A stretch of DNA of 64,000 nucleotides from Cronobacter condimenti 1330 (GTDB lineage Bacteria; Pseudomonadota; Gammaproteobacteria; Enterobacterales; Enterobacteriaceae): NCBI RefSeq assembly GCF_001277255.1, contig NZ_CP012264.1, positions 3,100,001 through 3,164,000 on the forward strand, written 5' to 3'. Below are positions 24,592 to 33,364 of this stretch, piece by piece (the stretch's first letter is position 1; each line of letters starts with the position of its first letter). The translations under genes were made by a program, and so were the position numbers. Below the pieces are notes generated by a model. It was not told the DNA's origin. It did no database searches and saw nothing but the letters and a program-made list of their open reading frames with translations.

Positions 24592-25542
24592 TTAGCCATT
24601 GGCCTCTTTCACGTCACGAATGCGGTCCTGATATTCGCGAAGCTTCTGGGGCGTCATCATGCGGCGCTGATCGTCGAGCACCACGCCACCAACTTCATCG
24701 GCGATATGCTGCGCAGACTGCAACATCAATTTAAAGTTTTGCAATTCGTCGCCAAAACCTGGCACCTGCATGAAGATGGTGATACCCGGCGTGGTGAAAT
24801 CGGTCATGGTTTCTGGATCAAACGAACCTGGTTTAACCATATTCGCAAGACTAAACAGCACAGGACCGCTGCCATCTGGGCTAAGATGGCGATGGAAAAT
24901 GTTCATGTCGCCAAATTTAAACCCTGCCTGCTGGATGCTGTTGAACAGCACGTCGCCATTCAACTGGCTGCCGGCATGGGCTGCAACATTCATGATAATT
25001 ACGGTTTCTTTAGGCTGCGGCTTTTCTGGCGCAGTGGCTGGCGCAGGTTCCGGGACAGGCTGCGGCTGCGGTGCAGATTCCTCAGCGGGCTGCGGCGCGG
25101 GCTGATGCATCGCAGGCTGTGCCGGTGCTGGCTGCAGCGGCGTGGTCTGGCGTACCGGCTGTGGCTGCGGTTGATGCACTGGCTCTTCAGACGCTTCGCC
25201 ATACGGGACAACGGGTTCAGGCTCCACCGATTCGCGAACAGGCTGACGCGGTTGTGAAGGCGCGTAAGGCGGCTGATAGTTATGCTGAGGCTGACGAGCA
25301 GGCGCGGTTTCCGGCGCCGGCGCGCTGCGACGCACGCGAACTTCACCTACGCCCTCTTCGCCCAGTTCATCGAGGTCGTCTTCGTCTTCATCCTCATCGC
25401 GCTTTGATTTCATGCGCTTCATCGGACGATCGCGGAACATAGAAGAACGCTCCTTACGGCTGGTCCACAGGCCATGTACCAGTAAGGCGATTATGGCGAT
25501 CGCGCCAACAATGATTAATATCAGACGCAAATCCTGCATCAT
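24592..25542 (-). CDS. zipA: Cell division protein ZipA
   Basis: ZipA (316 aa) anchors FtsZ to the inner membrane at the division site. The layout is typical: an N-terminal membrane helix (MMQDLRLILIIVGAIAIIALLVHGLW), a charged segment (SKRDEDEDEDDLDEL), a long Pro/Gln-rich linker (about 85-180), and the C-terminal FtsZ-binding domain (KETVIIMNVAAHAG...SAQHIADEVGGVVLDDQRRMMTPQKLREYQDRIR). The start at 25542 matches E. coli; the frame is open for 17 more codons upstream but lacks support. The gene is divergent from cysZ. Confidence 0.97.
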   Translation of the reverse strand: MMQDLRLILIIVGAIAIIALLVHGLWTSRKERSSMFRDRPMKRMKSKRDEDEDEDDLDELGEEGVGEVRVRRSAPAPETAPARQPQHNYQPPYAPSQPRQPVRESVEPEPVVPYGEASEEPVHQPQPQPVRQTTPLQPAPAQPAMHQPAPQPAEESAPQPQPVPEPAPATAPEKPQPKETVIIMNVAAHAGSQLNGDVLFNSIQQAGFKFGDMNIFHRHLSPDGSGPVLFSLANMVKPGSFDPETMTDFTTPGITIFMQVPGFGDELQNFKLMLQSAQHIADEVGGVVLDDQRRMMTPQKLREYQDRIRDVKEANG

Positions 25543-25773
25543 TATATTCTCTGTTGTTCTAACACCTTGCCATGACGGCAAACATTTACTCACTAAGAGT
25601 ATTTGCCCATTACGGCAAGTGCAAGTGCGCGCTCGGTTTTCCGGACAGAAAGATGAAAGAAATCGTGCTTTTTGCTGTTTTTTCGACCATTTCTCGGGTG
25701 GCGCAAATTTCCCTCTCGGTTAAGATAACCAGGACCGCGTCCGGGCGGGTCTTACAAGGAGCTTTGCGGGAAT

Positions 25774-26535
25774 ATGGTTTCTAACACAGGCGCAGTATCG
25801 CGCAGCGGTCTGTACTACCTTTCTCAGGGATTCAAGCTGATAAGCCAGCCGGGTATCCGGCGCTTCGTTATCCTTCCGTTGTTAGTTAATTTTCTGCTGA
25901 TAGGCGGCGCTTTCTGGTGGCTGTTTAGCCGGCTCGATAATTGGATCCCGGCGCTGATGTCCCACGTGCCATCATGGCTCCAATGGCTCAATTATCTTCT
26001 CTGGCCACTCGCTGTCATTTCCATTGTGCTGGTGTTCGGCTATTTCTTTTCAACGCTCGCCAACTGGATAGCCGCGCCGTTCAACGGGCTACTGGCAGAG
26101 CAGCTAGAAGCGCGGTTAACCGGGGCTACGCCACCGGACACCGGCATTTTTGGCATTATGAAAGATCTACCGCGTATCATGAAGCGCGAATGGCAGAAGC
26201 TTGCCTGGTATTTGCCGCGCGCCGTGGTGCTGTTGCTGCTCTATTTTATCCCTGGCATTGGCCAAACCGTCGCGCCGGTATTGTGGTTCCTCTTCAGCGC
26301 CTGGATGCTCTCAATTCAGTATTGCGACTACCCTTTTGACAACCATAAAGTGCCTTTTAAAAGCATGCGCACGGCGCTGCGTGAGCGCAAAGGTCTGAAT
26401 ATGCAGTTCGGCGCGCTAGTGAGTCTTTTTACGCTGGTGCCGGTGCTGAACCTTGCGATCATGCCGGTAGCAGTATGCGGGGCAACCGCCATGTGGGTGG
26501 ATTGCTATCGCGGCAAACACGCGAGCTGGCGCTAG
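25774..26535 (+). CDS. cysZ: Sulfate transporter CysZ
   Basis: CysZ (253 aa) is a high-affinity sulfate permease of the inner membrane feeding cysteine synthesis. Four main hydrophobic regions are visible: residues about 28-50, 70-95, 145-170 and 210-235. Family-typical PGIRRFVILPLLVNFLLI, FSTLANWIAAPFNGLLAEQLE and YCDYPFDNHKVPF are present. It lies upstream of cysK, as in E. coli, separated by 145 bp. Confidence 0.96.
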   Translation: MVSNTGAVSRSGLYYLSQGFKLISQPGIRRFVILPLLVNFLLIGGAFWWLFSRLDNWIPALMSHVPSWLQWLNYLLWPLAVISIVLVFGYFFSTLANWIAAPFNGLLAEQLEARLTGATPPDTGIFGIMKDLPRIMKREWQKLAWYLPRAVVLLLLYFIPGIGQTVAPVLWFLFSAWMLSIQYCDYPFDNHKVPFKSMRTALRERKGLNMQFGALVSLFTLVPVLNLAIMPVAVCGATAMWVDCYRGKHASWR

Positions 26536-26680
26536 CCTGCTGGCATATATCCGGGCTTATTCCATACTCTTAAGCATTATTTCGCACGGGCATAACGATA
26601 TACGAAATCCTTACTTCCTCAGAAGCGTCGAGCGGGTATGCTGGTGCGGTTCCCAAATTTCATACAGTTAAGGACAGGCT

Positions 26681-27652
26681 ATGAGCAAGATTTTTGAAGA
26701 CAACTCGTTGACTATTGGCCATACGCCGCTGGTTCGACTGAACCGCATCGGTAACGGACGCATTCTTGCGAAGGTGGAGTCACGTAACCCAAGCTTCAGC
26801 GTCAAATGCCGTATCGGTGCCAATATGATTTGGGATGCGGAAAAACGCGGCGTGCTGAAGCCGGGCGTGGAGCTGGTGGAACCGACCAGTGGCAATACCG
26901 GGATTGCGCTGGCGTATGTCGCCGCCGCTCGTGGCTATAAGCTGACACTGACCATGCCGGAAACCATGAGCGTTGAGCGCCGTAAGCTGCTGAAAGCGCT
27001 GGGCGCTAACCTGGTGTTGACCGAGGGCGCGAAAGGCATGAAAGGTGCGATTCAAAAAGCCGAAGAAATTGTTGCGAGCGATCCCTCCAAATATCTGCTG
27101 CTGCAACAGTTCAGCAACCCGGCTAACCCGGAAATTCACGAAAAAACGACAGGACCGGAAATCTGGGAAGACACCGACGGCCAGGTCGACGTGTTTATTT
27201 CAGGCGTTGGCACAGGCGGCACGTTGACCGGGGTTAGCCGTTATATCAAAAACACCAAAGGTAAAACCGACTTGATTACCGTTGCGGTTGAACCGACCGA
27301 CTCACCGGTTATCGCGCAGGCAATCGCAGGCGAAGAGCTGAAGCCAGGCCCGCACAAAATTCAGGGTATCGGGGCAGGCTTTATTCCCGGCAACCTTGAT
27401 CTTAAACTTGTCGATAAAGTCGTTGGTATTACTAATGAAGAAGCCATCTCCACCGCGCGCCGCCTGATGGAAGAAGAAGGCATTCTGGCCGGTATCTCTT
27501 CTGGCGCAGCCGTTGCCGCGGCGCTGAAGCTGCAAGAAGATGAAACCTTTACCAACAAGAACATTGTGGTTATCCTCCCTTCTTCAGGTGAGCGTTATTT
27601 AAGCACTGCGCTGTTCGCCGATCTCTTCACTGAGAAAGAATTGCAACAGTGA
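26681..27652 (+). CDS. cysK: Cysteine synthase A
   Basis: O-acetylserine sulfhydrylase A (323 aa) makes cysteine from O-acetylserine and sulfide in the cytoplasm, with PLP bound to K42 (SFSVKCRIGANM). The TSGNTGIALAYVAAA motif binds the substrate carboxylate, GVGTGGTLTGVSRY holds the phosphate, and SSGAAVAAA lies near 270. CysK can complex with serine acetyltransferase CysE. The 145-bp upstream gap should hold a CysB-activated promoter. It ends at a strong terminator. Confidence 0.98.
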   Translation: MSKIFEDNSLTIGHTPLVRLNRIGNGRILAKVESRNPSFSVKCRIGANMIWDAEKRGVLKPGVELVEPTSGNTGIALAYVAAARGYKLTLTMPETMSVERRKLLKALGANLVLTEGAKGMKGAIQKAEEIVASDPSKYLLLQQFSNPANPEIHEKTTGPEIWEDTDGQVDVFISGVGTGGTLTGVSRYIKNTKGKTDLITVAVEPTDSPVIAQAIAGEELKPGPHKIQGIGAGFIPGNLDLKLVDKVVGITNEEAISTARRLMEEEGILAGISSGAAVAAALKLQEDETFTNKNIVVILPSSGERYLSTALFADLFTEKELQQ

Positions 27653-27674
27653 TGCCAGATTGTTAAATATGCGC

Positions 27675-27702
27675 AAAAAAGCACCCAAAAGGGTGCTTTT
27701 TT
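27675..27702 (+). terminator. cysK terminator
   Basis: AAAAAAGCACCC and GGGTGCTTTTTT pair around an AAAA loop. Confidence 0.92.
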
Positions 27703-28036
27703 GTGGCATGCATCAAACTTTTGCTTTGTTTGGCATTGCCTGGATTGGTCGGGTCTGGTATTTAACCAGCAATTATTTCGATGCGTGAAATTAATCCCGA
27801 GGCGAATAGATGTGTGCTGAATCGATTTAACGATTTGGTCATGCTACTTCGTTCGCGTCATAATGATTAATGACGAGCGAAACGCGAGCCGCATGGAACA
27901 TGATGCTATGCGTTTTTCGTGGTTCTGGCATCCGTGCTGCGTTCCGTTACGCCGGCGCTAACTATACAGGCTAAAGTCTGGCCGCCAGGCTAGACTTTAG
28001 TTCCACAACACTAAACCTATAAGTTGGGGAAATATA
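27703..28036 (+). promoter_or_regulatory. ptsHI-crr control region with P0/P1 promoters
   Basis: This 334-bp gap has no gene and closely follows the E. coli pts promoter region. A -35/-10 pair TTGGTC (27835-27840) and CATAAT (27859-27864), spaced 18 bp, matches the P0 promoter. TGAATCGATTTA at 27818-27829 resembles a Cra (FruR) site, and the stretch at 27776-27796 (GATGCGTGAAATTAATC) corresponds to the E. coli CRP site. A shorter repeat GGCTAAAGTC / GACTTTAGTTCC around 27969-28005 marks the P1 area. The leader ends with a GGGG ribosome site at ptsH. Confidence 0.7.
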
Positions 28037-28294
28037 ATGTTCCAGCAAGAAGTTACTATTACCGCTCCGAACGGTCTGCATACCCGCCCTGCTGCTCAGT
28101 TTGTGAAAGAAGCGAAAGGCTTCACTTCCGAGATCACTGTGACTTCCAACGGCAAAAGCGCCAGCGCAAAAAGCCTGTTCAAACTGCAGACTCTGGGTCT
28201 GACTCAGGGCACCGTTGTGACCATCTCCGCAGAAGGCGAAGATGAGCAGAAAGCAGTAGAACATCTGGTAAAACTGATGGCTGAACTCGAGTAA
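28037..28294 (+). CDS. ptsH: Phosphocarrier protein HPr
   Basis: HPr (85 aa) carries phosphate from Enzyme I to sugar-specific IIA domains. The phosphorylated H15 lies in [13 protein letters not shown] and the regulatory-type serine is S46 ([13 protein letters not shown]). Length and sequence match E. coli. It is first of the ptsH-ptsI-crr operon. Confidence 0.99.
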
Positions 28295-28337
28295 GTTCCG
28301 GGTTCTTATCAAAATCAGTCACAAGTAAGGTAGGGTT

Positions 28338-30065
28338 ATGATTTCAGGCATTTTAGCGTCTCCGGGTATCGCTTTCGGCAAAGCACTTCTGCTGAAAGAA
28401 GATGAGATTGTCATCGACCGGAAAAAAATTTCTGCCGATAAGGTTGATCAAGAAGTTGAACGTTTCCTGAGTGGTCGCGCCAAAGCGTCAGCTCAGCTTG
28501 AAGCTATCAAGATCAAGGCCGGCGAAACTTTCGGTGAAGAAAAGGAAGCCATCTTCGAAGGCCACATCATGTTGCTGGAAGATGAAGAGCTGGAGCAGGA
28601 AATCATAGCCCTGATTAAAGATAAGCACATCACTGCCGACGCGGCAGCGCATGAGGTTATCGAAGGTCAGGCAACCGCCCTGGAAGAGCTGGACGATGAA
28701 TATCTGAAAGAACGCGCCGCTGACGTGCGTGATATCGGTAAACGTCTGCTGCGTAACATTCTGGGCCTGGCCATCATTGATTTAAGCTCCATTCAGGATG
28801 AAGTCATTCTGGTGGCAGCAGATTTGACCCCGTCGGAAACGGCACAGCTGAACCTGAAAAAGGTCCTGGGCTTTATCACCGATCTGGGCGGCCGTACCTC
28901 CCACACCTCTATCATGGCGCGCTCACTTGAGCTACCAGCGATTGTGGGCACCGGCAGCGTCACCACGCAGGTGAAGAACGACGACTACCTGATTCTCGAT
29001 GCGGTTAACAACAAAGTTTACGTTAACCCGACGAACGAAGAGATCGAGTCCCTGCGTGCGATTCAGACGCAGGTTGCCGAGGAAAAAGCGGAGCTTGCGA
29101 AGCTTAAAGATCTGCCGGCTATCACGCTTGACGGTCACCAGGTTGAAGTTTGTGCGAATATCGGCACCGTGCGTGATGTGGCTGGCGCAGAGCGTAACGG
29201 CGCGGAAGGCGTTGGTCTCTACCGTACCGAATTCCTGTTCATGGATCGCGACTCCCTGCCGACGGAAGAAGAGCAATTCCAGGCCTATAAAGCCGTGGCA
29301 GAAGCGTGCGGCTCACAGGCAGTAATCGTACGTACCATGGATATCGGTGGCGACAAAGAGCTGCCGTACATGAACTTCCCGAAAGAAGAAAACCCGTTCC
29401 TTGGCTGGCGTGCGATTCGTATCGCGATGGATCGTAAAGAGATCCTGCGCGATCAGGTACGTGCTATTCTGCGCGCCTCCGCATTCGGTAAGCTGCGTAT
29501 CATGTTCCCGATGATTATTTCGGTTGAAGAAGTTCGCGCGCTGAAAAAAGAGATCGAGATTTTCAAACAAGAACTGCGTGACGAAGGCAAAGCCTTCGAC
29601 GAGACGATTGAAATCGGCGTCATGGTGGAAACCCCGGCTGCCGCGACTATCGCGCGTCACCTGGCTAAAGAAGTCGATTTCTTCAGTATTGGTACCAACG
29701 ATCTGACACAGTACACCCTGGCGGTTGACCGCGGTAATGATATGATATCGCATCTTTACCAGCCAATGTCACCGTCTGTCCTGAACCTCATCAAGCAAGT
29801 TATTGATGCATCTCATGCTGAAGGTAAGTGGACCGGCATGTGTGGTGAGCTTGCTGGCGACGAACGTGCTACACTTCTGTTGCTGGGGATGGGTCTGGAT
29901 GAATTCAGTATGAGTGCCATTTCTATCCCGCGCATTAAGAAGATTATCCGTAACACGAACTTCGAAGATGCGAAGGTTTTAGCAGAGCAGGCTCTTGCTC
30001 AACCGACAACGGACGAGTTAATGACGCTGGTTAACAAGTTCATTGAAGAAAAAACAATCTGCTAA
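28338..30065 (+). CDS. ptsI: PTS Enzyme I
   Basis: Enzyme I (575 aa) is autophosphorylated from phosphoenolpyruvate on H189 (GGRTSHTSIMARSLELPA) and passes the phosphate to HPr. N-terminal HPr-binding domain covers residues 1-230. The PEP-binding barrel carries GLYRTEFLFMDR, RTMDIGGDKELPY, IGVMVETPAA and FFSIGTNDLTQYTLAVDRGN, with the catalytic cysteine in TGMCGELAGDE near 500. It is 43 bp after ptsH. Confidence 0.99.
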   Translation: MISGILASPGIAFGKALLLKEDEIVIDRKKISADKVDQEVERFLSGRAKASAQLEAIKIKAGETFGEEKEAIFEGHIMLLEDEELEQEIIALIKDKHITADAAAHEVIEGQATALEELDDEYLKERAADVRDIGKRLLRNILGLAIIDLSSIQDEVILVAADLTPSETAQLNLKKVLGFITDLGGRTSHTSIMARSLELPAIVGTGSVTTQVKNDDYLILDAVNNKVYVNPTNEEIESLRAIQTQVAEEKAELAKLKDLPAITLDGHQVEVCANIGTVRDVAGAERNGAEGVGLYRTEFLFMDRDSLPTEEEQFQAYKAVAEACGSQAVIVRTMDIGGDKELPYMNFPKEENPFLGWRAIRIAMDRKEILRDQVRAILRASAFGKLRIMFPMIISVEEVRALKKEIEIFKQELRDEGKAFDETIEIGVMVETPAAATIARHLAKEVDFFSIGTNDLTQYTLAVDRGNDMISHLYQPMSPSVLNLIKQVIDASHAEGKWTGMCGELAGDERATLLLLGMGLDEFSMSAISIPRIKKIIRNTNFEDAKVLAEQALAQPTTDELMTLVNKFIEEKTIC

Positions 30066-30108
30066 TCCACGAGATGCGGCCCAAATTACTGCTTAGGAGA
30101 GAAGGCTA

Positions 30109-30612
30109 ATGGGGTTATTTAGTAAACTGTTCGGTGATAAAGGCAATAGCGACACCGGAACCATTGAGATCGTTGCTCCACTGTCTGGTGAAATCGTTAA
30201 TATTGAAGACGTGCCGGATGTAGTGTTCGCAGAGAAAATCGTTGGTGATGGCATCGCTATCAAACCGACCGGTAACAAAATGGTTGCGCCGGTTGATGGC
30301 ACCATCGGTAAAATTTTCGAAACTAACCACGCTTTCTCTATCGAATCGGACAGCGGTATCGAACTGTTCGTTCACTTCGGTATTGATACCGTTGAGCTGA
30401 AAGGCGAAGGCTTCAAACGCATCGCTGAAGAAGGCCAGCGCGTGAAGAAAGGCGATCCGGTTATCGAATTCGATCTGCCACTGCTGGAAGAGAAAGCAAA
30501 ATCTACGCTGACGCCGGTTGTGATTTCTAATATGGACGAAATCAAAGAGCTGACCAAGCTTTCTGGTAGCGTGACCGTCGGTGAAACGCCGGTTATCCGT
30601 ATCAAGAAATAA
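30109..30612 (+). CDS. crr: PTS glucose-specific enzyme IIA (IIAGlc)
   Basis: IIAGlc (167 aa) accepts phosphate from HPr, passes it to IIBC-Glc, and controls adenylate cyclase and inducer exclusion. The phosphorylated histidine is H89 (ELFVHFGIDTVELKGEGF), with the second active-site histidine in NHAFSIESD. It is two residues shorter than E. coli Crr, with the gap in the flexible N-terminus (GDKGNSDTG). It lies 43 bp after ptsI and is the last gene of the operon. Confidence 0.98.
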   Translation: MGLFSKLFGDKGNSDTGTIEIVAPLSGEIVNIEDVPDVVFAEKIVGDGIAIKPTGNKMVAPVDGTIGKIFETNHAFSIESDSGIELFVHFGIDTVELKGEGFKRIAEEGQRVKKGDPVIEFDLPLLEEKAKSTLTPVVISNMDEIKELTKLSGSVTVGETPVIRIKK

Positions 30613-30627
30613 GACTGACTCGTGTAC

Positions 30628-30657
30628 AAAAATGGCGCCGCAAGGCGCCATTTTTTT
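30628..30657 (+). terminator. crr terminator
   Basis: AAAAATGGCGCC and GGCGCCATTTTTTT pair around a GCAA loop, 15 bases after crr. Confidence 0.93.
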
Positions 30658-30685
30658 ATCTGAACCCTGCCAACGGACTTAGACC

Positions 30686-31210
30686 ATGCGCCACTGGCGT
30701 TTCCTCTGCCTGTTCCTGACGGCCCTGCTGCCGACAGCACCGCTTTATGCGGGCTCACCCGGCCCTTACGTGCTGGCCTTTATCGATATATCCGTGCCAC
30801 CGCTTAATGACGGCCAGGCGCTTACCGCGACGCTACGCAAAGCGTCGACCCTACCCGGGCGCGCGTCCTGCTTTTTATGTGAAGAGAGCGATCAGGTCGA
30901 AATGCTCTATCTGTATCGCCTTCCGCCAGGCCTGTCAGTCGACACGCTGCGCCAGGCCGTGCATGGCGATAACGCCGCACGTAACCAGATGCAGCAAAAG
31001 CTCGCCGCCTTTGAAGACAAAGACGGTTATAAGGTGGATGGCCTGCTTATCTATGAGCATAAACCTGACGACGTGCGTATTTACGCCATGCCCGCCATGC
31101 CCGGTAAAGCGCTGCATAAGGTGAGCAAGCCGGTTAAACGCTATCTTTCATTGCAAAGCCTGGATACGTTACTTGAAGACGCGGCGGCTGAAATCCCGCG
31201 TGAAATTTGA
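30686..31210 (+). CDS. Exported protein of unknown family
   Basis: I do not recognise this 174-aa protein. A clear signal peptide covers about residues 1-22 (MRHWRFLCLFLTALLPTAPLYA), with cleavage likely after LYA. The mature part begins GSPGPYVLAFIDISVPPLNDGQ and holds a CFLC (CxxC) pair near residues 58-61, then a mixed alpha/beta-looking domain without a second hydrophobic helix. There is no lipobox. It starts 28 bases after the crr terminator and ends at a small GC-rich hairpin (31213-31232) shared with cysM. In E. coli this slot holds pdxK/yfeK instead. The CxxC could bind metal or form a disulfide; this is only a possibility. Confidence 0.7.
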   Translation: MRHWRFLCLFLTALLPTAPLYAGSPGPYVLAFIDISVPPLNDGQALTATLRKASTLPGRASCFLCEESDQVEMLYLYRLPPGLSVDTLRQAVHGDNAARNQMQQKLAAFEDKDGYKVDGLLIYEHKPDDVRIYAMPAMPGKALHKVSKPVKRYLSLQSLDTLLEDAAAEIPREI

Positions 31211-31212
31211 AC

Positions 31213-31232
31213 CGGCGGGCGCATGCCCGCCG
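31213..31232. terminator. Hairpin between the exported protein gene and cysM
   Basis: GGCGGGCG and CGCCCGCC-like arms face each other around GCAT. It lacks a strong T run, so it may be an attenuating hairpin rather than a full terminator. Confidence 0.45.
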
Positions 31233-31240
31233 TTATCGTG

Positions 31241-32152
31241 TTAAATCCCTGCGCCCTGGCTGTAACTCTCTTCGCTGAATACGCCCGTTGAAAGATAGCG
31301 GTCGCCCCTGTCGCAGATAATCGCCACTACCACGGCACCCGGGTTCGCGTGCGCCACACGCAGCGCACCACAGACTGCGCCGCCAGAGCTGACGCCGCAG
31401 AAAATCCCCTCTTTGCGTGCCAGATCGCGCATCGTATTTTCCGCATCGCGGTGGTGAATATCCAGCACGTCGTCAACCAGGGAGGCGTCAAAAATCCCTG
31501 GCAGATATTCCGCGGGCCAACGGCGAATGCCGGGAATGCTGCTGCCCTCTTCAGGCTGAAGCCCGACCACCGTCACCGGTTTGGCCTGTTCACGCAGAAA
31601 ACGGCTCACGCCGGTAATCGTCCCGGTCGTTCCCATACTGGAGACAAAATGCGTAATACGCCCACCGGTCTGGTGCCAGATCTCCGGGCCTGTCGTCGTA
31701 TAGTGCGCCCAGGGGTTATCCGGATTATTAAACTGGTCGAGAATAATGCCTTCGCCGCGCTGCGCCATGTCGGCGGCGAGATCGCGTGCGCCTTCCATCC
31801 CCTGCTCCCGGCTCACCAGCACGAGCCTTGCACCATACGCCTGCATCGCCGCTTTGCGCTCCATGCTCATGTTGTCTGGCATCAGTAGCGTCATGCGATA
31901 CCCTTTTACTGCGGCAATCATCGCCAGCGCGATCCCGGTATTGCCACTCGTCGCTTCGATAAGCGTATCGCCAGGCGTGATCTCGCCGCGCGCCTCGGCA
32001 CGCGTAATCATCGCGAGCGCGGCCCTGTCCTTGACTGAACCGGCCGGATTGTTGCCTTCGAGTTTGACCCAGATTTCACTGCCGTTGTCTGGCCCCAGAC
32101 GCTGAAGCCTGACCAGAGGAGTATTGCCGATGGTGTGTTCGAGTGTATTCAC
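31241..32152 (-). CDS. cysM: Cysteine synthase B
   Basis: O-acetylserine sulfhydrylase B (303 aa) makes cysteine from O-acetylserine and sulfide, and S-sulfocysteine from thiosulfate. PLP lysine is K41 (NNPAGSVKDRAALAM). ATSGNTGIALAMIAAV and SSMGTTGTITGVSRFL are the substrate and phosphate loops, and the C-terminus keeps the SSGGAVCGAL segment. It lies at the end of the cysPTWA operon, after a pair of REP elements, as in E. coli, and so is tied to thiosulfate and sulfate uptake. Confidence 0.97.
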   Translation of the reverse strand: MNTLEHTIGNTPLVRLQRLGPDNGSEIWVKLEGNNPAGSVKDRAALAMITRAEARGEITPGDTLIEATSGNTGIALAMIAAVKGYRMTLLMPDNMSMERKAAMQAYGARLVLVSREQGMEGARDLAADMAQRGEGIILDQFNNPDNPWAHYTTTGPEIWHQTGGRITHFVSSMGTTGTITGVSRFLREQAKPVTVVGLQPEEGSSIPGIRRWPAEYLPGIFDASLVDDVLDIHHRDAENTMRDLARKEGIFCGVSSGGAVCGALRVAHANPGAVVVAIICDRGDRYLSTGVFSEESYSQGAGI

Positions 32153-32171
32153 GATTTTTACTCAATAAAAA

Positions 32172-32197
32172 GCCGGGTGTCGCTTTGCTTACCCGGC
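32172..32197. repeat. REP element between cysA and cysM (unit 1)
   Basis: GCCGGGTG and ACCCGGC arms flank the REP core CGCTTTGCTT. It pairs in inverted order with the unit at 32221-32248, giving a small BIME inside the operon. Confidence 0.7.
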
Positions 32198-32220
32198 CTG
32201 AAAGACGCAGTGGTGACTGT

Positions 32221-32248
32221 CGCCCGGTAAACGCTGCGCTACCGGGCG
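32221..32248. repeat. REP element between cysA and cysM (unit 2)
   Basis: CGCCCGGT and ACCGGGCG arms flank AAACGCTGCGCT, the common core of enterobacterial REPs. It may protect the upstream cysA message from 3' decay. Confidence 0.72.
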
Positions 32249-32269
32249 ATAAACCTGTTCAATAACCTA

Positions 32270-33364
32270 TCAGGCAGACTTCGCCAGAGCAATATTCTCG
32301 CGTGTCTCGATACGCTCGTTGCCGTGATAAATGCGCGCGTTCTGCAGGCCCACGAACAGCCGCTCGCCGCGATGCGGCACATAGTCTTCGCGCGACACCA
32401 CCGTCAGCGGTTCGTCATACCAGCCCTGCGGCTGTACCACCAGTTGCATATAGTGGCCTTTCGGGCTTACCTCCAGCACATGGACCGGTAAAGGAGAATC
32501 CAGGCTCGTGCGGCGGCTCACATCCACTTCCCACGGGCGTAAGAAGAGATCCACTGCCCCCTGATACGCAGGCGTAAAGCCAAGCGGCCAGCGGTGCGCG
32601 CCAACGTGGAATTGCCCGCCGCGTACAGTGCCTTTGAGGCGATTGACCTCACCCAGGAACTCCAGCACGAAACGCGTGGCGGGTTCACGCCACACGTGTT
32701 CCGGGGCATCAGCCTGTTCAATATCGCCCTGACTCATGACCACCACGCGGTCAGCCACTTCCATTGCTTCTTCCTGGTCATGGGTCACGAAGACGCTGGT
32801 AAATTTCAGCTCTTCATGCAACTGACGCAGCCAGCGCCGGAGCTCTTTACGCACCTGGGCATCCAGCGCGCCGAAAGGCTCATCGAGCAGCAGAATTTGC
32901 GGCTCCACTGCCAGCGCGCGAGCCAGCGCCACGCGCTGCTTCTGCCCGCCGGAAAGCTGCGCCGGGTAACGGTCCGCGAGATGGGCAAGCTGGACCATTT
33001 CCAGCAGTTGAGTGACCTTTTGTTTGATAACCGCCGCGCCGGGACGTTCACGACGCGGCAGCACCGTCAGGCCGAACGCAATATTGTCGAACACCGTCAT
33101 ATGGCGGAACAGCGCATAGTGCTGGAACACAAACCCAACTTTACGCTCGCGTGCGTGCAGGCGGCTCACGTCGGTGCCATGAAACCGGATCTGCCCGCTG
33201 GTCTGGTGTTCAAGCCCTGCGATAATACGCAGCAGTGTGGTTTTGCCGGAGCCGGACGGCCCAAGCAGCGCCACCATCTGGCCGGAAGGGATATCCAGTG
33301 AGATATCATTCAGCACCTGGGTGCGACCAAAAGATTTCTTAATATTGGCAATCTCAATGCTCAT
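32270..33364 (-). CDS. cysA: Sulfate/thiosulfate ABC transporter ATPase
   Basis: CysA (364 aa) is the ATP-hydrolysing subunit of the CysPTWA importer, on the cytoplasmic side of the membrane. Walker A GPSGSGKTT (about 35-43), signature LSGGQKQRVALARAL (about 135), Walker B LLLDEPFGALD and the switch histidine in FVTHDQEEAMEVADR are all present. A C-terminal regulatory TOBE-type domain follows (about 240-364). It overlaps cysW by 11 bases. Confidence 0.98.
   Translation of the reverse strand: MSIEIANIKKSFGRTQVLNDISLDIPSGQMVALLGPSGSGKTTLLRIIAGLEHQTSGQIRFHGTDVSRLHARERKVGFVFQHYALFRHMTVFDNIAFGLTVLPRRERPGAAVIKQKVTQLLEMVQLAHLADRYPAQLSGGQKQRVALARALAVEPQILLLDEPFGALDAQVRKELRRWLRQLHEELKFTSVFVTHDQEEAMEVADRVVVMSQGDIEQADAPEHVWREPATRFVLEFLGEVNRLKGTVRGGQFHVGAHRWPLGFTPAYQGAVDLFLRPWEVDVSRRTSLDSPLPVHVLEVSPKGHYMQLVVQPQGWYDEPLTVVSREDYVPHRGERLFVGLQNARIYHGNERIETRENIALAKSA

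Noticed and set aside
23303..24595. 430-codon open frame antisense to ligA
   Set aside because: It lies wholly opposite ligA, has no ribosome site and no recognisable protein features. GC-rich genes often leave long antisense frames.
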